Source: Fusarium oxysporum f. sp. lycopersici 4287
Taxonomy: Eukaryota > Ascomycota > Sordariomycetes > Hypocreales > Nectriaceae
Direction of reading: 5' to 3'
Assembly: GCF_000149955.1 (NCBI RefSeq)
Contig: NC_030995.1
Span: 1,364,001-1,428,000, forward strand
Length of the DNA: 64,000 nt
The notes beneath the pieces were generated by a model that was not told where the DNA came from, searched no databases, and worked only from the letters and a program-made list of their open reading frames with translations. The position numbers and the translations under genes are program-made. This document shows, piece after piece, positions 31,748-43,918 of this stretch (positions are counted from its first letter, which is position 1; each line of letters begins with the position of its first letter).

Positions 31748-33386
31748 TTATGCCTTAGTCTCACGAACAGGAAGGGTCTTCTCTTTCTTGCCGCCCTCCT
31801 TCTTTTCGGTCTTCTCTGCTTCCTTGGGGGTCTCCTTGATAAAAGGCAAGAACTCAGGCTCGCCAGGAATATACTTTCGCAGCACCTCGGGCACAACGAG
31901 TCCTTCCTCTGTTTGGTAGTTCTCAAGAATGCAGCATAGTGTTCGCTCAGTAGCACAGAGTGTCTATAACGATGAATTAGCGATATGATCCCAACAAGCG
32001 AGGGGATCATCCCAAGACTCACAGCGTTCAGAGCATGGACATACTCCTTCTTTCCACCACCAACGATCTGCTTGCCCTTCTTTGAACCATGGCGAATCTC
32101 GAGCTCTCTGGTCTGGTAGTCTGTGCAGTTGGAGCAAGAAACAAGCTCCTTGTATTCCTTCTGGAAGGGGAACCATGCCTCCAAGTCGTACTTCTTGGCA
32201 GCAGCGTTGTTCAACGCACCTGTGACGATACCCACGACCTGGTAAGGAAGTCCAAGGGACTTGTAAAATTCCTCGGAGTTGGCCATCATTTGGTCAAACT
32301 GGTCCCAGCTGTCATCGGGGCCACAGAGGACGAACTGCTCAACCTTCTCGAACTGGTGCACGCGGAACACGCCCCAGGCATCACGACCGTGGCTACCGGC
32401 CTCCTTTCGGAAACAAGTGCTGTAACCGCAGTACTTAATAGGGAGCTCAGAGGGCTGGATCCACTCCTCGGCATGAAGGGCGGAAAGGGGCTGCTCGCTG
32501 GTGGCAATCAGGTATCGATCCGACTCGGAAGGTGTAGGTCCTTCGGAAACACGGTACAGCTCCTCGTCAAATTGAGAGAGCTGTGCAGTCTTGGCCATCT
32601 GGTCGCGGTTGAGCATGAAGGGAGGTTGGTTAGGGGTGTAGCCTGCAGCACAGATTTCGTTAACGGTGCATGATAATTTGGATTTAAGTATGCATACCCT
32701 TGTTGAAGAGGAAGGCTGTGGCATAGTTGACGAGTGCAAGGTTCCTGTCAATGTCAGTCGTTGTCGCCCTCAAAGCCCTTCTGACTTACAGGAACATGCC
32801 GTAGCCAGTCAAGCAGTAACCTCGGTGGCCGACCAACTTGACTCCTCGAACAGGGTCGTATCCGCCAAGTCGCAGCAGCACATCGTGGTGGGAAAGAGCA
32901 GCTTGCTTGGTCTTGTCGAAAGTCTCAGGTTCCCAAGTTCGCTCGATGGTGTTGTTGTCTTCGTTGTCGCTGACGTGGACAGAATCGTGCACATAGTTTC
33001 CGACGAGCTTTGCCTTGACTTTGAGCTCGGCATTCTTTGCCGCGGCAAGCTCCTCCTGGATCTTCTTCTTCTCTGTCAACTCCTCCTTCTGCTTAAGTAG
33101 CTCGGTCGCGTCCTCCTTGGCTCGTTTCTTGAGGCCAATCTCCTTTTGAACGCCGTTTATTTGTGTACCGATCTGTGTAACTCCATACTGAGCTTCCAAG
33201 ATGTTAGCTGGTGCAAATAGATCATAAAATTGTAAAGATATTCAATGACTCACTCTTGCGCGCATCTTGCCAAAGGGCAATAACCTCGTCAACCAGCTCT
33301 ACAGGAGCATGTCGGCGACGCTGACTCTCTCGAATCTTCTCGGGGTTTCCGCCGCGCTCCTCGATAAAATCCTCAATGTCCAACAT
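31748..33386 (-). CDS. Cytosolic seryl-tRNA synthetase
   Basis: Five exons, 33254-33386, 32790-33192, 32698-32744, 32023-32642 and 31748-31963, give 472 residues. The start [20 protein letters not shown] and the long helical arm with [20 protein letters not shown] are the tRNA-binding N-domain. Class II motif 2 is seen as [11 protein letters not shown]. Motif 3 and the ATP site fall across the last splice ([20 protein letters not shown]). The Lys/Glu-rich C-terminal tail is typical of eukaryotic cytosolic enzymes. It charges tRNA-Ser and begins selenium-independent serine translation. The first acceptor (after GGAAG) was chosen because it keeps the spacing to the conserved VQKEIG block and leaves a GCTAAC branch site in the intron. 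This is a single housekeeping gene. Confidence 0.95.
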
Positions 33387-34550
33387 CTTGGCGATTCGCG
33401 ATGGTACGATATTCGTTCAATCTGGTTGAGCCTAGTGGTGGATTTTTTTATCGTTGTTGATAGCCCAGGAAGGAGGGGGAGGGGCAATTGCTTCGATCAC
33501 CTGACTTGGATGGAGGGGTCTTTTTTCGATTTGGACTTTCTTGGTAGTGGAGACTTGATCAAGGCAAGTGAATCAAGAAGCAGTGGAGAATGTTCAAGTA
33601 TTGCTGTAGAAAAGAAGACCGTTATACCAAATCTCAAGCTAGGTACCTTAGGTATTTATTGATAAAGTATGCGTAAGAAGTACTCTACCACATTTGAAAA
33701 TTGAGTCACGTCAAGGTCTCACCCCGTGGGCGAAGGACGCCGGGTGAGTAATTGAGCGTTGCTATAAGCATATGAGCCAATCACACATTTGATCCAAGAC
33801 CTATTTCGCTGTTACAGGGTAAGCTGTATTTCTAGAGTGTTGCGATAATGACTTTAGAGTCATCATTTATAAAGATGAAATGATACCGGATTTTGGCATC
33901 AGACCGGCTTCAGTGGACTTGTCGATCCTAGAAAAAACAAAATGAGCTTGGAGTAGTAAAATGAATGGTGTGGCTTGTTGATTTTGGTCCCATCGTGATT
34001 GAACAGAGGACCTGAGTCAAAAAAGCGGCGACCATTTGTTGTCTATGGTAAATCTTGAGCAACTTTAAATACAAACGCAACCCTCTCGACTATCAATTAT
34101 CTCGGCGCATTTTATCAAGAGTCCCCAAGAATGAGAACTAATTTGACTATGATTAGACAGGCTTGGGCTGTATTGTGCTGCAGCGCTAGTTAAGTGTTCA
34201 GCACTTCAATGGACAGCACCTTCCTCCGGTTTCTGAGTGATCATTTTGAGCCGAAATCTAAATCAATGATATGAGTCTTGGAAAGTTCTTCTCTTTTTCA
34301 TCTCAAGCTGAACCAAGATGTCGAAGCAACAAATATTGACACTTGAGTTAGGGAAGCTACTGTACTTGCAAGGGTCAACAGGACCCATGCATTGCCTCTG
34401 GTAGCCTCCATCATTGGATGAGGCTGAGCCTTGCTGACGGCCCCCAAACCCGCACTTTCGATTAAAGCTCATAAGCCAGCCGTGCTCAACATTGTCTGGA
34501 TTCAAGGCTGTCCTGCCTGACTACAAACTTCTGTTTGGATCGCCGTAAAA
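33387..34550. other. Intergenic, divergent promoters of seryl-tRNA synthetase and the NLR-like gene
   Basis: Mixed-composition spacer. Nearest the synthetase it has T-rich stretches and the TAGGTACCTTAGGTA block (33640-33654). A frame at 34263-34505 on the minus strand has no recognisable content. No RNA gene was found. Confidence 0.5.
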
Positions 34551-37500
34551 ATGAGACTTGGGCGTCGCCGAGAGGAAAGTCTCTCATCGTCCGACGATAC
34601 CACAGTAAGATAGAGGATATGACACTACAAGCCCCGCGTATTGACCACCGCTGACTATTTGTGATTCAAGATATCGGATCAGGATGATGAGCCACATTAT
34701 GAGTACATTCTCAAGGAGATGTACGTACCTTCTTTGAACGATAACTCATTTGCCGACCAGAAAGACCTTGTGGAGTGAGTTGAACTTGAAACCAATGTCT
34801 ATTCTAAACTCACCATATAAAGCCTCGTCTTTGTGCATGGATTAGGGGGGAATCTCAGAACCACTTGGAAGAAAGAGGGGACAACTGAACCGTGGTTTAC
34901 AAAGCCAGAGTTTCTTGGCCGCCTCAAAGATTCGGTTCGCGTCCTGTCATTTGGCTACAATGCTCACCGTTTCGGCGATGTCGCCAACACAAGAATAATC
35001 CATCACGCCAATGATTTACTCCGAAATCTGGTTCTGAAACGACTCGATCACCCAGTATGCACGTTCAGGATTTTTGATAAATTTGTCTAATGTCTTTGCA
35101 GGACCGCCCCCTAATATTCATTGCTCACAGTCTTGGTGGGTTAGTGGTCAAAAGAGTGAGTTGAGAACCAATTCCCATGTGTCTTCCAACTCACAAACCC
35201 AAGGCAATACTTCTATGCGCAACAAATGACGATTGGAAAGCTGTTAAGCAAGCCACAAAGTCCATCATCTTCATGGGAACCCCTCATATGGGATCGGAAA
35301 AGGCTGAAGACCTTGTCGTTGTGCAGAAATTGGCATCTCTGATGAAACTTCAAACGGCGGTTGCGACAAACCTCACAAAAGAACTCCGTGCTTTCTCAAA
35401 CTCAGTACAAGACATCAACATGGAATTTACTATTGATGTTCATCGTTCAATCAAGCTCCTATGTTGCTATGAGTCTCATCCGCAGCGGTTACCTAATGGA
35501 ACAAAAGAAATTGTAAGTAAATCTTGTGGCCAAGTTTATCCCGCTAACTTCGCCAAGATAGTCCCTCAATGGTCTGCTGTCCTTCAAGGTGTCGATAACA
35601 TAGATCTAAATTGTACGCACTCTGGATTACCTAAATTCGCCTCCCCTTTACACCCACGGTTCGAACTGTTCTGGGGCGAAGTTGAGAGGCTAGTCAGACT
35701 GGCCGAATCACCTCCAATCAAACCAATAAAAAAGGCACCTACGTGGACAGATGATGATGCTACACAGTACGAAACACCTTTGACCTGCCCGAAAAATGCT
35801 AATTTCCCCAGACCGTCACCTCCTCGACCACGCCAGAACGCTCCTCTCCGGCGTCGACATGAAGTAGGGAAAGCATCAAAATCCTCCAGAGAGTCGGCGA
35901 TTCGCTCAAGTGTCGACAAATTATTGAAAGAAGTCACAAGCCGCATCAATGTCGACTTACCAACACAGCATGAGACTGCTGTATCTCAAGCTCAGAATCG
36001 GACACAACCGGAGAAATTTGGTAGGCCGAGGTGTTGTTACAGGAGTATATGGTATGCTGACTTGCAAAAGACGTCAAGGAATTTAATGATTTCACCCGCC
36101 TTCTTCGCTCTGTGACACCCGAGAATAAAGGTCTTGATCGCGAGGCTCCTCACTGGCAGACATGCTCATGGATATTGGAAGATCCCGCTTTCGTCAAATG
36201 GAAGGAAAACAAGAATGGTAGTCTCCTATTCATTACAGGGAGCCCTGGATGTGGCAAGTCAAACTTGGCAAAGTACATCCAGGGTGCAATGAAAGATTCG
36301 AGCGATGAAAGGTGGGAGGAGAACCTCGTCATACCATTCTACTGTGATAGTCTGGAGAGCTCTCGACACAACCCTCCGATATTGGATCTTGTTGTCCAAT
36401 CTATGTTGAGCAAGTATACCACCATGTCACAAGCGACAAGAAAAAAGCTCGAATCAGTCTTAGAAACCCTTGGGGTCGATAGACAGAAGTCGCGATCACC
36501 TCTCGAAACCGAGAATAGTGGACATTTCATCCAATTGATGGAAATTGTCCAATTACTGGCGACGGCTGAAGATGCTAGACCAACTTGTCTAATAATTGAC
36601 GGTCTAGATCAATGCGAAGACGAATTCATCATCAGATTGCTCCGTGGCTTAGACACGATCTTTCGTCGTGAGTCTTCTGCTTCAGCCCTCAAAGTTGTCG
36701 TAACATCACGCATGGCAGACTCGATCCGAGGATTTGCGCTCGCAAATAACCACATAGAAGTCACACCAGATCTGATCCTCAATGATATTCAAAAGGTAGT
36801 TGATGAAGAAGTTGACCGCATCATCTTGAGTCGCCGGATAGCCACTGTTGGACGAGCTTCTGTCTCAGCCGTCATTGTCGAGAGGTCAAATGGAAGCTTT
36901 CTTTTTGCATCAGCAGTCCTCAAGGAACTGTGGCACATCAAAGACACAGGAGCTAACTCAGTCTTTACACTCGTTACAAGCTGTCCTCCAACCATGGAAG
37001 CGATATATCAACAAGACATGGACCGCATTCAGAATGAACGCAATGATTTGTTTCAGCTGATTCAGATTATCTGCATAGCAAGGTCGACCTTGAGAATAGA
37101 GGAAGCCAAGGAGATCCTTCGGTTTCTAAATCCCTCGGTAACGAGGACTTACGATCTTGTCGGCGATTTGACAAGAACATGCCAGCGACTAATTAGATTT
37201 GGCGCTGAGGACACTCTCGAACTTTTGCATCAGACTCTTTACGACTTTATTCTCGACACATATGATCTCAATCTCGTACATCAAACTCTCGCAACCGCAT
37301 GCCTCAAATATGTTAGGGAGATAGATTGGGAACCATATCACGACCCATGGACAGACTATTGTCGAGATGCTCTTGCAGATCGCTATGTATTTCTGGAATA
37401 CTCTTCGGCTTGGTTTAGGTATCATTTGAAGTTCTTTGGGCCAGATACCTATAAGATATCTTGGGATTTATGGGATTTCATCCGCTCCCCAGCTGGGGAA

Positions 37501-40500
37501 AAGTGGCGATATTACACCTTCCAGAAACGTGCTTGGGGATCCAGAAGCCCATCGCCGACACGATCGTTTGCGTTATTCAGGGCTCAGACACCGAGTCCTT
37601 CGAGGTCTAGGAGCAGGTCCTCAAATGGGTCGAGGACTCGATCGCCCCCTGCAATAGAACGCCCACAGACCCCATCCTCAGCTGCTGGCAAGCAGACTGA
37701 AGATATGACCGAGGCTGGATACCTATCGGACGGCACAGATGACAGTGTGAGTAAATGTGACTCTGACGGATCTGGAGGCCGTGGGCGATTGATTACCACG
37801 ACTCAATCTTCCATTCAATCAGCAAAACCACCCTTGGTGTTACTCGCTCAGTGGGATGCGGATCTTGTAATCAAAGAGATCTTCTCCAAGGCCCTAGAAC
37901 TTAACCCAAACCGCTTCCTTCACAAAATCTATGATCTTCTTCATATTTCCCCAAAATCAAAGCAACAGGTTGAAGAAGACCTGGAAACACTAGTCAACAA
38001 TATATGGGAAGGCACTACAGCAATACACTATGCCGCAGCCCAGCCGGGGGCAGCATTGGAGGTACTTCTCCCTTTTGCGAGGAATATAGACCTGCCAGAT
38101 AATGACGGGTCAACGCCTTTAATCCTTGCCGCAGTCCGTGGCCATTGCCGGAGCGTGCGGGCTCTCCTCAAGGCCGGCGCCAAGGTAGATGCTGTTGATC
38201 CATGGAACCAAACGGCACTGTTCACCGCGGTTGATGTTGGCGCAGTGGATGTTGTTCAAACACTTCTTGAATTTGGGGCCGATCCTAATATTTCATCTAT
38301 CAACGGCCATTCACCACTTGCACTTGCTACAGGGAAGAATAGTTCCGAAATGGTTGAAATCTTACTGGAGTTCTCAGCGGACCTTGACGCTCCCGCATTC
38401 GATGGAAAACCTATACCTTTCTTAGCTAGCTGGATGGGGAGTACTGATGCCCTCGAGATCCTGGTACAACATGTCGACGTGGATCAAGTTTGGCGGAATG
38501 AGCGCTTGATTCACATGGCATGCTTCAAGGGATGGAAAGGGGTGGTTGATAAGCTTATCGAGAAGCATGCGAACCTCAATGATCCTCCCAGAGATCTGCC
38601 AAAAGCTTCACCAGTAGCTCTGGCCGTTGAGTCGGGCCATAGTGATATTTTGAGGACGCTTTTGGCCGCGGGTGCTGCAGTTGAGTGCCCCGTGAAGGGG
38701 ATGAGCTCTCCCCTACATATCGCAGTGGCGGCTCAGAATTTATTGGGCTGTGAGCTGCTCCTTGATGCTGGATGCCAAGTCAACGCAGAAGACAGGGATG
38801 GAAGCACGGCTCTTTCAATAGCGGCAGACCTGAACGATCTCGACATCGTCGAATGCCTTGTCTCTCACGGAGCTGATCCAAGTAAACCTGATTATGAAAC
38901 ACCCCTTCATATTGCGGTCGACTGGGGAAACCTTGAGATGGTCGAAATTATTCTTTCGAGCCGGTTCTTTATCGACATAGACGCGAAAGGTGAAAAGGAA
39001 TACACTGCTCTTGGTATTGCAGCGACAACTGGGAGATCAGACATCGTCAGTATGCTTCTTGATCATGGAGCGGATCCAAACATGCGGAATGGACAGCGTA
39101 ACTCAAGCGCTCCACTACACATTGCAGCCAACAAAGGCCATCGAAGTATCGTGATAGAACTCCTGAAGCGTGGAGCAGATCCTTACCCAGAAACTACCAA
39201 AGAATCAAGTGCCTTTCATGCTGCCTGTATAGGGGGCTGGCTGGACGTGATGGAAACTTTCTTGGAGGTTGTCGATGATGTTGGCGAGTTGGTCAACTTC
39301 GAATGGGGCTGGGCAGGAACCCCTTTAAAAGCAGCGGCATCAGGTGGCAGACTGGATGCAGTGAAGCTACTTCTCAGTAAGGGAGCCAACCCAAAGAACC
39401 AGCTGCAATCCAAGATCAACAGGGGCCAGACTATCATCCATGCCGCCGCTGAGGGAGGTAATACCCAGGTTTTGGAAACCATCCTTGAAGCAGTCGACGA
39501 TTCGTCACTTGAGATACGTGATAGAGCTCAGAGGACACCACTCTGGTACGCTTGTGTGGAAGGACATGAGGACATGGTCAAATATCTACTCGAACGAGGA
39601 GCGTCAACAGATGCCATCTTTGATGATGGAGACAACATCATACCTATCATTGTGTCTGGTGGATCGGAGAAGAATTTGAAGCTCGTATTGGAGAAGAATC
39701 CCAACCTCGACACCGACTGCATCTTACCAGATGGCGAGACACCGTTATTCAAGGCAGTTAATTCTGGTCACGATAAGGTGGTGCCAATCCTCTTGGAACG
39801 TGGTGCAGATGTGAACAGAAAATCGAAATATGGAAACGTCCCAATCTTTGGGGCGATCACCAATCGTCAGTATGATACTTTACGGATTCTTCTCGAGCAT
39901 GAGTCCATCGATCTGACTCAACGGGACTCCTTCGACCGGACTGTGCTTCAGATAGCACAGCAATCAGGAACACGTTTGATGCCTGCTATAGTGTTAGGTG
40001 CTGCTCAAGACTCGGATGTAGAGAGGATACTTACCGAGAACCGAGACATGTACGGGCTTAACGCTTATGACCTGACCAGACCTGAAGCGAACAATCCTGC
40101 GCCATTCGATCGCTGTGTCGAAGGTGTACGTCGGGATGCTCAAAGCCTATTGGATGATTTCGACCTTCACGGGGTAAGATGGGAGCGCCTTGGCAAGTTT
40201 CTGCTCCAGCTCGGGTCATACAGCTTCGCCCAAATTGCTCTTCAAAGAAGTGCTCGAGCTGTAGAGACAACCCCCTTAGTTTTGCAGCATGACAACTACT
40301 GTGATATGTGTCTTGCCACAATTGCAGGCCCTCGCTACGTTTGTTGCACATGCTGCACAGTCGACCTTTGCGAATTGTGCGTCAGACAGGACAAGAAACC
40401 AGGAAATCGTACTTGGGGCTGCGATTATCACTCCTTTCTTACTGTCAACTTGCCCAAGATTCAGGCCCCGGATGTAATGTTGAGGACTGAGATTGACTTC

Positions 40501-41196
40501 CACGTACCAACGCTACTGTCTCCTATCGAAGAGGTAGCATCTGCAACGAGCCAAGGGGGGGCAGAATCAGATGGTGATGAACCTTTTCGGGAGCCTTCAT
40601 CTCTGCAGGATGATGAGAAGGCTCAGGATGGCGTTTCTCTGTCCTCGGGTGACACTTCAAACAGCTATACAATGGCAATCGAACCTCCCACCACACAGTC
40701 CTCGACGGCAGTGACTGGCTACTCTGTCGACGATGGCGAACTTCCAGATACTGCGACTAACAAGAGCAGTGCATTAGCAAAGGAAGAGTGGTCAGACAGA
40801 ACAGAGGACGAACTCCGAGAGTTTCTCGAAGCAGTTCTCAAAACTTTCACCACCTACCAGACGCCGAATGGAATATCGAAATGGAACTTTTCAGTCGATG
40901 GGTGGACTTTGAGGTACAAAGATGATGCTCTGAAATCCTCATGGACGGAAGGGGATGAGAATGCCAAGATCGTACAGCCTGCACGAGAGTGGATGCCGCT
41001 TCAGCCATTGACAGAAGCATACTATTACCTGTCAGGGCTTTCATATCTTATGGCAGACGTACCACTGTACCTAGTTGCAACTGGACTAGCGTTCCATGGA
41101 TATGAAGATGAAGCTTTGAGAAGAAGGAAGAGGTTGCAGCGGCTTCATCACAAGGTGATATTTCCTGTGACGCGTCACGGGGAGGTCGTAGTCTGA
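34551..41196 (+). CDS. NLR-like protein: alpha/beta hydrolase - NACHT-type NTPase - SR-rich linker - ankyrin repeats - ZZ zinc finger
   Basis: Seven exons (34551-34604, 34671-34774, 34823-35054, 35102-35155, 35204-35512, 35558-36020, 36071-41196) join in one frame to 2113 residues. Residues about 40-310 form a lipase-like domain of the SesB/DUF676 kind: LVFVHGLGGNLRTTW, nucleophile S140 in AHSLGG, IIFMGTPHMGS, and a probable catalytic H272 in CTHSGLPKF. The NTPase has P-loop GSPGCGKS (462-469) and Walker B LIIDGLDQCED (about 579-589). Residues 896-946 are Ser/Arg/Pro-rich. About 20 ankyrin repeats run from 1053 to about 1706. A ZZ finger follows (CDMC, CCTCC, CELC; 1816-1860). Related fungal STAND proteins act in heterokaryon incompatibility and cell death on non-self recognition; that role is inferred. 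The fifth intron (45 bp) is in frame and could be retained. Confidence 0.88.
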
Positions 41197-41771
41197 GGAG
41201 AGAGTATCGAGACGATGGAGCCAAAAAGAAAGGAATCAGCAAAAGGAGCATATCGATTGCATAGTGTTCGATGGTACTGAGGACAGTTCAATGATGGTAT
41301 ATGAAAGAACTTAGGGCTGTTGGACTGGTCATGTCGCCGTCTGCAACTGGCAGTGCCTGCACTTGAACGACTATCAAGCCACTTCTCAGTGATAACCAAT
41401 ATATAATTAGGCACCAGGCGGTTTTTCAGGGGATAGACAGTGAGTTGGACTGTTAGAGGACCCCACTTCAACCGAGAGATACGTGCACCTGTCATTGTTC
41501 AAAATACACGCCAAACTTTCTCCCTCTTGTTCCTTCTCCTGTCTCCCCTTCCTGTCCTTCCTCAGCGCCGAACACAGCAGACTCAGAAGCTATTTAAACA
41601 CAGATAAGAGACTAATATATAAACACAAATCCACACACTACCACACACAAAGATCTAAACAAAAATATCTCGACTCTTTTTTTACACGCAAGTGAGAATC
41701 CCCAGCCGTCAACTACCTCCGTCCTTACAATCTAATTACACACTTCCTTTAGTACCCAAGCCTAAATCTCC
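41197..41771. other. Intergenic, 3' region of the NLR-like gene
   Basis: CT-rich around 41515-41560, then A-rich. It may contain the former promoter and leader of the decayed gene that follows. No intact frame. Confidence 0.5.
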
Positions 41772-43479
41772 ATGACTATTCAGCAGCAATTCGACTACTA
41801 TGTCAGCGAGCCGGGGGCCCCAATGCCCGAAGAGCACGTATGCGTCGCGTGCAAGGTTGGCACCCGCCAGGCATTGGAGTTCCTCTGCAGGGCATGCAGA
41901 ACGCGCAGCCCTGCTTGAAACTGTTGCAACCTTTGCCTGAGAAGCCTTCCATCCGTCGAAAATAGAGGCTTCTGCTTCCGATGTGTACCGAAGCAAAGAC
42001 ATGAGCTTTCGAGCTTGCCGCCCTGAGAGTTGGGAACTGGCGAAGAGGGACGCGATGTTTATACTCGCGTCCTTCTATAGACCAATGCCTGTCTGTTTTT
42101 TTTTTTTTTTTTTTTTGTCGCAAGTTCTCAGATGGTGGTATCGACTGTGGTGAGCATGGTGACTTTGATGCAGAGGATCGTCAAGATGTTATCTCGATCG
42201 ACTCCACAGACGCCATCATGGTTGGGGAATATCCACAGTCAAGCACCCACAGTTTCGACTGGGAGCCACGACAGGGTGTAGTCAGTGGTATGGAGCTTCC
42301 TTCTCTTCGAGACGCAGGAGTGACAATGGACTAGTTCACAGAACAGCTGAGGATCGAGTAAGGATGGGTCAAGCTCTATCCCCATGCACTATCGTCCATC
42401 GCCGAGTCTGGAATCATGTTTTTCATGATGACAAGCGCGCCTGCGAATTCTTGGGACAAGATAAAGTCCTTGATATTGGTCAACAAGTTCCTCAACGGCT
42501 TGCTTGAAGGGACACATACAGAATCCAACGAGACTAGACTTGTCTGCGGTCCATGGCCGCAACCGGAATTCATGCCAAACATTGACTCTCGCGGGTCTCT
42601 TAAACCATCACCCCTCGAATGTCCCAAGGCGAACCTGCAGGAGATTTTTGCGACCTTTTTTGACCATATCCTTTGGACAAGGGGGACCGACGTCCACTCA
42701 TTCAAGAATAAAAGTCTTCGCAGTACGTACGATCACATACAACATGTATATCGCGGAAGAGCACTACTCTCAGGTACACTGGGGTGTCACCTTGTTGCTC
42801 CCGACGCCCGCTTGAACATTAGTCCTGAACTCCTTTTGCACGTACCAGCCAACGATGGGGCCGATAGGCTTAAGCCTGTGATGTCCCTCAAGAACACCCA
42901 GATGGGCAGCACACCAGCCCCATTTATAAACCCAGCTCTGCTCGCTGACGAGTACGAACGCGGACACCCATATTGGTCTCACAACTGACAGAGAAAGCCC
43001 TGGGAGCTCCCAGAGCGGTACTCCCATCACTCTGTCGACGATCCGGCCATGTCACAGATGATCATGCTCGGGCAAATCGAGTATTATATGGACCGCAGTA
43101 GACCATGCTGGTCGAACGAAATCTCAGATGCCCGTAAGAATGATATGGAATGGCTAACCCAGCCCCTGCATCCTCTTCTCCGCCACCCCCCATCGATACT
43201 GATGCATACCAACGATGGCCCCGGCTCACGAGATACACCCTTGAATGCGATTATTGGTCCTTCAGGAGTTCCGCGCGCACCGAACTTTGGGAACAGGCTA
43301 CAGCCTGCCCGAACAGAGATCCCAGGTGAGAAGTTTCACATGGCGATAATCGAGTCGCACACCGTAATTGATCAGCTCGGAACGCTTGAGCTCGAGGATT
43401 CTGGGGAGGAGGGGACGATTCTGAAGCGGAGGAGGATGGTTCTGAAGACGAGGATGACTCTGAGATGGACGAAGATTGA
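41772..43479 (+). pseudogene. Decayed gene: CxxC-rich N-terminus, unrecognised body, frameshifted acidic tail
   Basis: From an ATG at 41772 a 48-codon frame (MTIQQQFDYYVSEPGAPMPE, then CVAC and CRAC) meets TGA at 41916, yet the same frame continues with CNLC and CFRC. That gives four CxxC pairs as in zinc ribbons, until TGA at 42024. After a T21 run a second frame (positions 2 modulo 3) runs from about 42118 to 43412. It is broken by TAG 42332, TAA 42359 and TGA 42986, with protein-like sequence on both sides of each (LYPHALSSIAESGIMFFMM; PWELPERYSHHSVDDPAMSQ). Near 43413 a one-base shift is needed to reach an acidic end, DDSEAEEDGSEDEDDSEMDE, with its stop at 43477. I do not recognise the family. 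Several independent lesions argue for a true pseudogene. An intron could explain the first frame change but not the stops. Confidence 0.75.
42096..42116. repeat. T21 homopolymer
   Basis: Twenty-one T on the plus strand inside the decayed gene, at the junction between its two reading frames. Confidence 0.9.
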
Positions 43480-43918
43480 GTTACTTGACTCAGGGGTGTA
43501 AGTCAGTGGCCGGTAGGCAGGCGACGAATGATCCGAAGGTAGAAAATGGTGCAGTCATAAGGAGAGGACCAGAGGGTATTGAAAAGACGAAGGGATTGCT
43601 GTGCTATGTAAAGCTGTGTCTTGAATTATGTATAGTATCGACAACTGATATCTTCCAATTGACATGAAGTTGGAACATCTAAGGAATCAGCATAACTTGA
43701 CAGAAAGCGAGGTTTTCAAAGTGAAAAGACTGGAAAGACTGGAAAGATTGAGTGCTATGAAATATTATAGGAATCATTGTAAAACCCGAGAGTAAAATTT
43801 GAGAATAATCAAAGTAAACGTGGTGCTATAATGTATTCTTGATGGTTGGTTAGAAGCTCAGAGTTATCCCACTATCACAGATCCATCAATTATCAACTTC
43901 CACATATGTCGAGGCAAA
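43480..43918. other. Intergenic with a short 9 bp tandem repeat
   Basis: Between the decayed gene and the convergent DUF4139 gene. AAAGACTGG is repeated twice, with a third partial copy, at 43725-43749. Otherwise A-rich, probably shared 3' sequence. Confidence 0.5.

Noticed and set aside
32089..32673. Open frame antisense to seryl-tRNA synthetase
   Set aside because: Shadow of the conserved catalytic domain on the other strand.
34705..34760. A 36 bp intron in the NLR-like gene at GTACCTTC..GACCAG
   Set aside because: The stretch is in frame, stop-free and too short for a typical intron, so it is kept as coding.
42986..42988. Programmed stop readthrough or selenocysteine at the in-frame TGA
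   Set aside because: Other stops (TAG, TAA) and a frameshift in the same gene point to plain decay.
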